The notes below the pieces were generated by a model. It saw only the letters and a list, made by a program, of their open reading frames with translations, ran no database searches and was not told the origin of the DNA. 64,000 nucleotides of DNA from Bolinopsis microptera. Taxonomy: Eukaryota; Ctenophora; Tentaculata; Lobata; Bolinopsidae. Below, piece after piece: positions 22,501-32,100 of this stretch. A program made the position numbers and the translations under genes. The first letter of the stretch is position 1. Each line of letters begins with the position of its first letter. Location of the stretch: the NCBI RefSeq assembly GCF_026151205.1, contig NC_087078.1:13623118-13687117 (forward strand), in the 5' to 3' direction.

Positions 22501-25500
22501 AGTTTGTAAGATCGTTTATGTAAATTAAGAACAGAAGGGGCCCTAAGCAGCTCCCTTGTGGCACTCCAAAAAGCACAGGTAGAGTATCAGATATTTCATT
22601 GAGCACACCAACATATTGTTTACGGTCGGAAAGATAACTTTCCAGGAGTTTGTGTGCCCGTCCTCTGATCCCGTATGTGTTTAATTTTTTGAGAAGTATT
22701 GAGTGATCTATTGTATCAAATGCTTTACTTAGGTCGATAAAGATTCCTAAAACATGATTACCGGCTTTGAGTGACTGCTGAATGTGGTGAATAGAGTAGT
22801 TGAGTGCATGTGATGTTGAATGACCCTTTCGGAACCCAAACTGGCTATCGTGCAGTATTCCCTGACTCGAGAGAAAACCATAAAGCCGTGAGTAGATAAC
22901 CTTTTCAAAAATTTTACCGAAAATTGGGAGAGTGGAAATTGGACGATAATTTTGTAAGTGTTCTTGTAAGTGTTCTTATCTTCGTTATCTTTTTTGTAGA
23001 TGGGGCTAATTTTACCTATCTTAAGGATGGCGGGAAAGCATCCTGTTGACATAAGGTTGTTGTATTGTATGGAAAGCACTGGGCTGAGAATGTGTGAGGC
23101 CTTTTTAATAACACTGATGGGGAAATCACTAGCTTTGCCATTTTGTAGCTCAGAAATGATATGAGATATTTCACTCTCAGTGCAGTCTGTTAAGTACATC
23201 GAATTTGGGTTAGTTTTTGGTAAAAATTCAACAAATGAAGGAAGTGGCTCAATTTTCATTTCCCCATCAACTTGTTCATTCAATTTCGACGCTATTGAGG
23301 CAAAGTACTCATTAAATTTGTTGGCTATGAGTCTACGTTCTGTGATGCGTACTCCGTCGACACAGAATTGAGGCTTTATGGTTTTTTTGCATTTTCCTCT
23401 TAATTCATTGATAACTTCCCAAGTCTTTTTGCTGTCTCCTTGATGATCCATAATCTTAGTACAGTAATATTTCTTTTTTTGACTTTTTATTACACCTTTA
23501 AGACATCGACGATAGTTTGAAAATTTTGTGTGGAGATCAATATTTCCATCTGGACTAAATTCTTTTGACGTTTTCGAGGCTATCCAGTCATCATACAGCT
23601 CCTCTTTAGTTGAAATAGCTTCTGAAATTCCATCTGTCATCCAAGGATTGTTAACTGGATTTCTTTTGGAGACTTTGGGTTTATCTAGTTTGCAGTTAGA
23701 GTCAATTGTATGTGTGAAGATGTTAAAGAAGGTTTCAAAGTTGGTACTGTTTGCCATGATATCTTCTTTGGATTCAAGGTCTGTAATTAAAGTATCAACA
23801 TTTTTCTTGGAGAAGCTGTAGTGTTGGAGTAGCTTTTGGTCTGAAGAAGTTTCGTTCATGGGCATGCAAAGGTTGAACATGGCTATGATTGGTTTGTGGT
23901 GGGAATTCATATCATCAATTACCCCAGACATCGTGACGTGTTCAATGTCGTTGGTGAGTATATTGTCTATGCAGGAATGTTGGTGAATGTTTGTGGAATG
24001 AGTTGTTAATGAGATGAGCGGAAAGAATCCCAATGAAAGAAACAAATTTTCAAATTTTTGAGTTGTGGGATTTGTTCTCTTTAGAAGGTCAAAGTTGTAG
24101 TCTCCCAAAATTATAGATTTTATGTCTTTGGGGAAGAGTGACTTCAGGTGTGTCAACTCATTGAGAAACTCTTTCGAGTCCCCATTGGGTGATCTATAAA
24201 CCACACCAACATTAACTTTTTCACTCCCTTTATTGACAGTAACAAAGAGTGATTCAAGGTTTTTAGTTGTACTGATAAGCTTGTCGTTTATGGTTGCATT
24301 GAAGGAACAGTGGATATATAAACAGACACCTGTTCCTTTTGTTTTATTCGGAATTTAATGCCAGATTCCTGTCAGGATCCTAGTTCTTGCGCTTAACTTG
24401 CGCGTTACCAAATAATCCAAGATATTTCTGTCAGGATCCAAGATTTTCCTACTACCAGTATGGTAGTATGGACTGTTTGGTAGTATGGTAGTATGGTAGT
24501 TGCAGGAACGCGCGAAGACCTATATGTAAATATTACTAAAGCGTACATGGAATCGTATCCTAGTCGGTTAATCAGTCGGTACTATATTAGCAGATCGCGA
24601 GTTCGAGACCCGGAAAGGAATTTTTTCACAATCTTTTGGCAATTATGAATAACTATACTAATGAATTAATAGCTATACTAATGAATTAATAGCTATACTA
24701 ATGAATAACTAAACCTCTGTAATATAACTAGCAAAGTAAAATGAAATCGTTATCCGGCCGCGGAGCGGCCGAAAAATTTATGGTAGTCGTTTTAAAAATA
24801 TATGGTAGCCGTTTTTTCTTTCCAGACTGGATTCCTAGTCCCTTTTTAAATTTATGTCACTGGGGCAAAACCCCTCGACAAACCCTGACAAACCCTGTTT
24901 GTCGGGGTTTGTCGGGGTTTGTCGGGGTTTGTCGAGCCTGGAGGCTACATGATGCCTTGTAGACTAATCCATTATATCACGAGGTCCGGCCGTATGTGTT
25001 ATATTGAACAACATACTGAGCAATATTCTACAACCTAAGGGGATTAACCCTAAATTTGTTGTGAAACTTGTTTTCGGATTGTAGTTGATTGTCGTATGCC
25101 CAAATATGGATATATGGTTTTGTTGTATACAAGTTCAGGAAACCTCTTCCTATAAGTAAAGCGCTTAAATTCTGGGATTTTGGGCATGTTGGGGTAATTT
25201 AGGCTGGGACCCCCTCGAAAGTTGGGACACTAGTTTGTTGGTCAACTACTATCTCGAAGGCAAGTGTATAAGAAAGATGTAAAAGGATGACGTGACCCCC
25301 CCCCCCCCCTCGTACTCTGTTTTATAGATCTGGTACATTGTTCGCTCGGAATGTTGTTCAATATAACACATACGGGGTGATGAAGTGATCACTGTGGATT
25401 AGTCTACCCAGCGGTCTCCAGTACTCTGTCTCTATCGGGTCCTTCAACGTTAAGCTGTTAAGCTGATGTTGTCGTATATTGATTGTTTATATTATCTCTA

Positions 25501-27073
25501 TAATAGACGAAATAACGTGCGCTCATTGGTCAGATATTTAATTGATGAACCAATGGACGTGGCGATCTGAACAGCAAGTCTCTTAACTTTATTTCTGCAC
25601 TATAACCATGCTTGTATAGGAGAGAATTTATCACTACAAGTTGACCTTTAATTGTTTGTTAACACAATTGGAAACTATGGGAAGATGTAAAGGGATGACG
25701 TGTTCCCCTCCCCCTCCCTCCCGGCTTGATTGATATGTCATTGTACGGTTCTTTTGCGATAGTCAAAACGCAACAACTAGCGCTGGATGGCGACAATTAG
25801 CGCTATCCAGCGCTAGTTGTCGCCACCCAGCGCTAGTTGTCGCTATCCAGCGCTAGTTGTCGCTGGCTATGCGACACTGTCGCACCCAATAGTTTGGGAT
25901 GGCCAGCGCAACTGGCCATCGCAGAAAACAGTACGATAACTAGCGCTGGATAGCGACAACTAGCGCTGGATAGCGACAACTAGCGCTGGATAGCGACAAC
26001 TAGCGCTGGATAGCGACAACCAGCGCTGGTCCAGCAGGGGCCCTGTTTTACGACAGATTGTCGCCCACATCCAGAAACACGCCATCTTGCCAGGCAGCCT
26101 GGGAGGAATTTTTTTTGGGAGGAAAAAACGGGAGGAAAAAGAGGAAATTTGTAAAAAAATCAAAGAGGAACATCCTGTTAGTTTTGGAATACAGTGAAAT
26201 ATTCTGATTGGAGTTGTGTTGTGAAGTTACCAAATTTACGTGAGTACTTGATTCTTTTTAATCCCAGTTTATTGCTGTCCTACAAATTTCTTTAATGCCA
26301 AATGTCGTCTAAAACACCCTATTTCGCAAAAATTTCCGGGGGGCTGTGCCCCCTACCCCCCGCCAAGGGGCTCCGCCCCTGGACCCCTGCCACAGCTTGC
26401 TCGCTTCGCTTGCTGCGCAGCTGGATAGGACACGTCGGCTCGCTTCGCTCGCCGACAGCTTCCCCCAAAGAAAAATCCTGGCTACGTCCCTGCTCGTGAA
26501 TTGGTCCAGTGTTAAAAATTTGAGAGCGAAACGAGCGGGCCACAGAAAAAAGGCAAACTTGCGAGTGAAGCGAATGGGCCACGGAATTAAGAAAAAACCG
26601 CATCTGGGAGGAAATATAAAACTTTCTGGATGTGGGGCTAGCAAGCACATCCGTCAGCCTTTTTACCACCTTTACTTTTTTCTTTATTTAGACTCATCAG
26701 AAGTTTTGTTTGGAAAAAGGAAACAATGGCTACGATACACTCTACCCAATTTTGGGTTTTCAGCTCCTTTTCAGTTAATTCACAGCCATAATTACTTTTT
26801 CACTACAAATATTATTTCAGATACATCAGCAGTGCAGAGATGTTGAGTATTGTGACGAGTATTTATGAAATGGTTGGTAATATGCTTATTTTACCAAAGG
26901 ATGAAGATACACCTCAAAAGAGAGTTCGAAAGATATTTATGCAGATGGATCAGGATAACGATGGGAGATTGACAAGACAGGAGTTCAAAGATGGCAGCAA
27001 AATGGATCCCTTCATTGTCCAAGCTCTATCCATAGACTATGATCAAAATAAGATTGAGCCCAAGAAATCATAG
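16518..27073 (+). CDS. Neuronal calcium sensor / recoverin-family EF-hand protein, 3 exons
   Basis: Exons 16518-16666, 16795-16986 and 26821-27073 join in frame to 197 codons. Order as in hippocalcin/NCS-1/VILIP: an N-terminal MGNEQAK (possible N-myristoylation, though residue 6 is Ala rather than the preferred Ser/Thr); a degenerate EF-hand 1 with the family Cys-Pro ([12 protein letters not shown]); EF2 [13 protein letters not shown]; the family block [10 protein letters not shown]3 DLDGDGYISSAEM; EF4 [15 protein letters not shown]2-EF4 keep the calcium-ligand Asp and Glu residues. It would be a cytosolic, possibly membrane-switching calcium sensor. Intron 2 is 9.8 kb and packed with repeats. 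A poly(A) signal candidate is at 27738. The exact paralogue is not assigned. Confidence 0.9.
17548..17577 (+). repeat. Degenerate telomere-like TTAGGG array, left part
   Basis: About four imperfect GGGTTA units. The array continues at 20054-20082, split by the element at 17596-20049. Confidence 0.6.
17596..20049. mobile_element. Terminal-inverted-repeat DNA element with internal repeated motif
   Basis: Ends are inverted copies of GGTCAAGTTCGGAGACAACC plus six more bases (17596-17621 and 20024-20049), flanked by a direct TTAT on each side (17592-17595, 20050-20053). Inside are about nine copies of a 16-bp motif CTCCACC-N2-GGTTGAG with minor variants. In the left part they read CTCAACC..GGTGGAG (17768, 17922, 18074, 18229); in the right part mostly CTCCACC..GGTTGAG (18294, 18458, 18651, 19714). 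Further half motifs follow. No transposase is encoded, so it is non-autonomous. A 4-bp duplication would fit several superfamilies; none is claimed. Confidence 0.8.
19430..19660 (-). pseudogene. Fragment of a non-LTR RT C-terminus inside the TIR element
   Basis: Encodes [14 protein letters not shown] followed by [11 protein letters not shown], which resembles the conserved 'LWN..LP' C-terminal region of LINE ORF2 proteins. The upstream RT domain is absent, so this is a 5'-truncated remnant. Confidence 0.5.
20054..20082 (+). repeat. Degenerate telomere-like TTAGGG array, right part
   Basis: Imperfect GGTTAGGGTT units directly after the TIR element, in the same orientation as the array at 17548. 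Confidence 0.6.
20421..20665 (+). repeat. Repeat module with GTTTGTCGGG minisatellite between direct repeats
   Basis: About five copies of a 10-bp GTTTGTCGGG unit at 20484-20525 sit between two similar words, aaggcatcatgtagccgg (20427) and aaggcctcatgtagccag (20632). A related module is at 24848-24960. The short frames read through it are low-complexity and not taken as genes. Confidence 0.6.
20690..21457 (-). other. AT-rich intronic stretch, includes 3' region of LINE copy E
   Basis: No ORF. Part next to 21458 should be the 3' UTR of the minus-strand LINE. Its 3' end was not located; no simple tail was recognised. Confidence 0.35.
21458..24355 (-). pseudogene. 5'-truncated CR1/L2-like LINE copy E, ORF2 with frameshift
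   Basis: Minus strand in NCS-gene intron 2. From about 24355 it encodes the second half of an endonuclease ([19 protein letters not shown], then NSHHKPI where SDH is usual) and a linker. From about 22920 down it encodes RT in another frame, with [21 protein letters not shown], the catalytic LFADDTN, and [14 protein letters not shown], to a stop at 21458. The frame breaks near 22935-22965, where a 12-bp tandem duplication and an A-run one base short occur. The element starts inside the endonuclease, so it is 5'-truncated. CR1/L2/Crack-type assignment is inferred from the RT motifs. Confidence 0.85.
24430..24505 (+). repeat. TGGTAGTA-type short tandem repeats
   Basis: Several TATGGTAGTATGG units around 24460-24500. 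Confidence 0.5.
24555..24725 (+). mobile_element. tRNA-derived SINE-like sequence
   Basis: At 24560-24620 an A-box-like TAGTCGGTTAATCAGTCGG is followed about 20 bp later by a B box GAGTTCGAGACCC, the layout of an internal RNA polymerase III promoter in a tRNA. No full acceptor stem was recognised, so a tRNA-derived SINE or decayed tRNA is likelier than a functional tRNA. After it comes a roughly 22-bp AT-rich repeat (agctatactaatgaattaat, about three copies). Confidence 0.5.
24848..24960 (+). repeat. Second GTTTGTCGGG minisatellite module, hairpin form
   Basis: Two CGACAAACCCT units are followed by four inverted GTTTGTCGGG units, then gtttgtcgagcctggagg and tacatgatgcctt words shared with the module at 20421-20665. 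Confidence 0.6.
25240..25735. repeat. Diverged interspersed repeat copies with C-runs
   Basis: The words 'agatgtaaa(a/g)ggatgacgtg' recur at about 25276 and 25684, each followed by a C-rich run. 'atcactacaagttg' at 25630 recurs at about 32620. They look like remnants of one repeat family; no ends were found. Confidence 0.4.
25776..26032. repeat. Palindromic satellite of 20-bp AGCGCTAGTTGTCGC units
   Basis: The left arm (about 25776-25865) has about four units of AGCGCTAGTTGTCGCTATCC. The right arm (about 25933-26032) has about five units of its reverse complement. A ~65-bp spacer lies between. The arms could pair into a hairpin of about 85-100 bp. Confidence 0.85.
26330..26500. repeat. GC-rich interspersed-repeat fragment
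   Basis: G/C-rich inverted words (ggggggctgtgcccccc, aggggctccgcccctgg, cgcttcgctcg) and ctggctacgtccctg, of the kind seen at ends of dispersed DNA-type repeats. Open frames here are composition-driven and not called. Confidence 0.4.
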
Positions 27074-27737
27074 CCGAGTGATGTTGTTACGCAATTTTGT
27101 ACATAGATTCAGATTTGATTTTTATAAAATTGTTATATCTACTTTTATCGAGACATGTTGTACTTGCTTTGGTTGCTGGATCCTGCTAGTACAGCTGTAA
27201 ATACATTGGCACTGTACCAATTTGGCACAATATTTCTGAAAGAGTTCGTGCACAGAACTGTTCAACAAGGACAACTTCAGCCGCAATTTATTGAACAGGA
27301 TTAAGTTATTGGTTCAAAGCCGGCCAATTTGTGTGAAATTTTATATTTTGCAGTATATGATAATCTAATCATCCGATATAATATCTATATATATAATGAA
27401 CACGGAAATTTATATAAAATCCGAATTTTGATCATTATTTTGGTCACAATATTTTAGTGCTTGGTTGATTTGGTTGATTTGATGGCAAAAATTTGAACAA
27501 TATCAATCTTTAGTCCAGAAAACTTATCGTCATATTTATCTAACTTGACATAGCTTCTATTATATATTATCTTGAACAATCAGTTAGTAATTTATAAATT
27601 TAGAGTTAATCATCTCTCACTTTTTATTTTAAAATCAATAACAATGATTTAGATCAGGTTTAAAATCATTTTTTAATGTCTTCTCAATATCATTATCATA
27701 TTGCATGAAACTTTGTCACAAAGATGGTATTTGCATT

Positions 27738-27743
27738 AATAAA
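27738..27743 (+). terminator. Poly(A) signal candidate of the calcium-sensor gene
   Basis: AATAAA 665 bp after the stop codon. Earlier hexamers were not noted. Confidence 0.4.
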
Positions 27744-27780
27744 GTGATTATTTTCCTCGATTCAATGATACTTATTCATA

Positions 27781-27945
27781 GCGGTCGTTCACATATTACG
27801 TAATCAGCCGAGGGGGAGGGGATTTCCAAATAATTACGCTAGTGTAATTTTGATACAAAACTATGTGTAAAACTGATTACGGAGGGGGAGGGGGGGGGGG
27901 GTAAAAATTGTCCAAAAAGTGATCACGTAATATGTGAACGACCCC
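27781..27945. mobile_element. MITE, 165 bp, with inverted ends GGTCGTTCACATATTACGT
   Basis: The ends are inverted copies of GGTCGTTCACATATTACGT plus about two further bases, flanked by ATA on both sides (27778-27780, 27946-27948). The interior has G-runs and two facing TGATTACG-like words. A sister copy at 63570-63725 is flanked by TTA, and end fragments lie at 42497-42633 and 45198-45233. The 3-bp A/T-rich duplication would suit a PIF/Harbinger-type origin, but that is inference. Confidence 0.8.
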
Positions 27946-29119
27946 ATAGAACATGAACAGAGTTGGTACTCTCATAAGTTTTAACCTAAATCTTAACTTA
28001 AGTCTACCCTGTGGGCTGTTCCATATAATTATTATTACTGTAACTTTGCAGATTTTTGAACTCTAAATCTGTTTTGAGCCTAGAGGGGTTAATTTTGTGA
28101 TTTATAAGAAATTTTTTTGGAAGTTTTAGACTTTCACTTACTGCCCAGTTAATTTTAAAACATCTCCGTCATACCTTGCTCAAATATTAGCTTGCTTTTA
28201 CATAAACTAAACCGAGTTTATGTACCTTCCCTAATATAATTTGTCAATATTTATTAAAGCAGCTTACAAAACGTGATTAATGCTGTGGATTATTTTTCAT
28301 TTTGATCAAGTCATGATTTCAATTAGCCGAACATTGTATTATTAAAATTGCTTCAAAAGGTGATTTACATTTATATTCTAACCTTGATTAATATGGTCTG
28401 GATCGGTGTAAACTTACTACAGGTAAACTTACTACAATACCATAACTCACCTCCTAGAGTACCCATTACTTATGGCACATATCCCAAGTGTTTAGAATAC
28501 TCGGTAATACAAAACGGTTGGGTGTTCCAGCCAAAATGTCCTCAATGCCCGGTCAATTATCCCAAATCAACAGACTTAGGTATTCCAGGTGATTCCAGGT
28601 ATCACCTGGTATTCCAGGTGATGGGGGGTACACGTACTTAAGTTAGACACGTACTGTAGTTCGACAAACACTAAATTTCGACTCTGTCGAACTAAAGTGC
28701 GTGTCGAACTAGAGTATGTGAATCTATATTCCAGTTCAGGGTATTGTTGGTAGGAGTTGTGTGTATTGTGTAGTAACTAGTACCTGCAGTATTTCTTATC
28801 ACCATCATTAAGGGGAAATTTGAAGATATTTACATGTAAATTTAAATCTTAACCATGAATTGTAGCATTGCTGCCCTTTTCTGCCCGTCCTTTACAAGTT
28901 GAAATATGTCTTGTGGTTTTACTGTTTCAATGTTTTTAATTATATGATCATGATCAAATATTTCCGATTGGTCACAAAAAAATCAACTTTCTCCAAGCCC
29001 AGATAAACGATACGACTATTTATATTCTTAGTAATTGCCTAATTGCCACAAGTTACGGACCTTATTAGAACTACCTTATTAACTAATTACCTAACTACAC
29101 TCTAGAAAAGTGTGTCAGG
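27946..29119. other. Intergenic stretch upstream of MFAP1
   Basis: No supported gene. A nested short palindrome (ccaggtgattccaggtatcacctgg) lies at 28578-28620, and a TTCGAC-centred inverted pair at about 28650-28715. A pyrimidine/AG word (gtgtgtcag) ends one base before the MFAP1 ATG. Confidence 0.4.
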
Positions 29120-32100
29120 ATGAGTGCCATGGACTTTGACCTGCACGAGTACTATGCTCACGATTACAGGAACCCAGGTCCACAGGGGGTTATGAGCACT
29201 GCTGGTGCTATCCCAGAAATAAATGACAAGGGGGAAGTTACTATGAAGAAGGTCAAGGTTCAGAGGTGCGTATCTGCGGTTTATTTTTACACAAGAATCC
29301 GTTCTCACAAGTTACATACTCAATCACCCATCGATTTATTTCAATTTTCTTCAACGCATTGCACGTATATGTTGTGGTATCAGTAATGAGGGGTTCACAT
29401 AAAAGAAACCATAAGATTGTGAAATATATATACGTTATCCAAATTTGGTCACGAGTTACTAAAGTCAAACCATGTCCCTTTTACAGATATGTGTGCGGTA
29501 AAAGACCCGACTATGCCCAGGAAAGTAGCGACGAAGAAGATGAGCCCGTGTTTTACAACGAACCTGCAGGTTTATTAATTAATTAATTAACTAATCGGTT
29601 AATTGATTATGAATCTAGCTGGTTAAGTGAATAAAAACACCTTTTCTAGAGATTCTGGAACATGTATATTTTGTATACGAAGAGTGACCACACAATAATA
29701 CTTTGTTTTAAATTGGCTTTTAAAACTTAATATCATCAGGAGTTTCTGGAAAGCTAGGAGAGGATCTAAGCGGTGATCTGCCGGACCACGTGACTCTTAA
29801 TGAGAGTAATGTAAAGGACAGGAGATTGGAGAGAATGAAACAGAGATCTTCAGCACCATCTGATAGGGGTAAACAGCTTTCTGTTTCTGTTTTAGTTTCT
29901 CTTTCAGTTTAAATGTTAAACTCCTTGTAAACCTGGTGACATACCCTGATCATGAGTATTCTTGAGATTTGTAGTTTTTGTAGAATGTTGATGCCATAGA
30001 AACGTATAATGATGTACAAGAAGATAGGGGAATCTGTTAAATCCTGGCTGACTAGGGAGCGCACTGTGTTCAATGTTCTAAAAGTGACCCTGTAAACCTA
30101 ACCGGGATTGTACACTTTGTTAGTGTACTAAACTTTTATACTAACTGGCAGCAGTGTAAATTAGAAGATTCTGTAAGTGCTAATATATCTGCCATAATGC
30201 TGTCTATTTTCCGTTTATATACGGGATGAGGGTGTAATGTTTATATAGTTTATATGGGGTAAGGTTGTAACGAGAAGTACTCGCTGCCATGCGTTGACAT
30301 AATAATCTCTTGTTCCGAGTAATGGAAAACAAATTGAGCATATTTGTACCCACACAATGTAAATTACGCGCAATAAAATATTTCCTTGTGTTTCAGGTCG
30401 TGAGAGAGCAATAATAAAACCGGAGATAATAGGCGGGGATGAGAGTGAGAGTGAACAAAGTGACGAAGAAGCAAAACACTCTTCTGACAGCGAGGAGGAG
30501 CTAGACCAGGACGAGGTAAGAGATTCATTATTCTCCTTTCCACTCATCTCATTATTATTAATCATTATGAGCATAGTATGTACAATGTAGATTAAGTTTC
30601 AGCCATCAAAAATCTTAGATTGCAGTATGAAAATATTTTGAATAAAAGCAAAACGAGAAGCCATGTTCAGTAGTTACATTATACAATAATACCCTACCCT
30701 ACCCTAGACCAAGTTTAAAATACTCTATATCCGCAGGTGGAGAGGAGACGTAAGATGTTGTTAGAGCGAGCAAAGGAGCGCCAACAAGTAGAGAAGGATC
30801 TGTTGGATGTAGAGGATGAGGAGCAGGGGAGTGAGGAGGATAGCTCAGAGTACGAGGAGTATAGTGATAGTGAGGACGATATCGGACCTAGGTAAGTGAC
30901 GAACCGACCGGTCTGGGGTGATAGTGAGGACGATATCGGACCTAGGTAAGTGACGAACCGACCGGTCTGGGGTTTAGTGAGGACGATATCGGACCTAGGT
31001 AAGTGATGCACCGACCGGTCTGAGGACGATATCGGACCTAGGTAAGTGATGCACCGACCGGTCTGGGGTTTTGGATGCCAGTCCGGAAATGTCATCACCA
31101 GCCCAATCCTATCCTATGCGGCATAGATATTTTATAGGGTTTATAAAATATTACTAAATAATTTGCACAATATGGTGCCCATGCCCGAGCAGCTCTCCTC
31201 AAAAAACATTCTCTCCTCTTCGGAGCAGAAAGTTTAAAACAAACACTGATCTCATAAAATCAAAAAATACTAAATTAAGTAATCAGATTAACGGGGGAAG
31301 GGGAAAAATAGTAATGGTATACATACAATATAATTGATTTTATTGACTCACCGATAAAGACTAACTTGCGAAATAACGCACAAATACCTAGCCACAAACA
31401 GTAGTTATGAAATTTATCTGAAAGGTTTTGAAATTTCTGACAACTGATTAAAAGTCAGAGAATTTGACATTTTTCCTAAAAGTTTTTTTGAAATCTCCAA
31501 TCTCCAGCGACGATACTTTACGAAATTCAGGTCTTATTATCTATTTTAAACTATTTACCTTAGTTCCCAAAAATTTGTGTGCCATTATATTGAGCACAAT
31601 TTATTTGAGCCCGAAAAATTTGGGCAGAAAATTTAAACTCATTTGGGCGACCGAAAATTTGGGCACAAATTCTTTGAAAAATGAACGATTTTCCACTAAA
31701 ATTTCAGTTAGATATTTGCCTATTAGTTCATTATTATTCCTTATTATTCCAGTCATTTTGCTTTCAATTTTAAGCATGTAGGTGGTAGCCCCTGGACATA
31801 TCTAGATCAATGGACTGGCTAAGAAATTCATGCGCAATAAGTACAAAGATTGGTACGCGAAAAACATAGTATTAGTGTGTCAGCTCAATGGAGGAGTTTC
31901 ATCAGACAATATGAAAATTTATACCTGCTTGACAGTGATCCGTGAAGCACACGCTCGTTGGATCAACGAACTTTTTGGATATTTAAAAGGGAGGCCAGAT
32001 GACATAAGGAAAGGCTTTGAGAAGTCGGGTATAACTGATGCTTGTAGATCAGACTTTACGGTGGATGATAATCCATTTGCAGATCTTGTTTAAATCTCTA

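Noticed and set aside
24560-24620. Functional tRNA gene
   Set aside because: A and B boxes are present but no matching acceptor stem was found.
25776-26032. CRISPR array
   Set aside because: Units are head-to-tail without unique spacers and lie in an animal intron; no cas gene.
26302-26846. ORFs of 65-166 codons
   Set aside because: They follow GC-rich repeat sequence and run into the NCS exon in the wrong frame; no recognisable domain.
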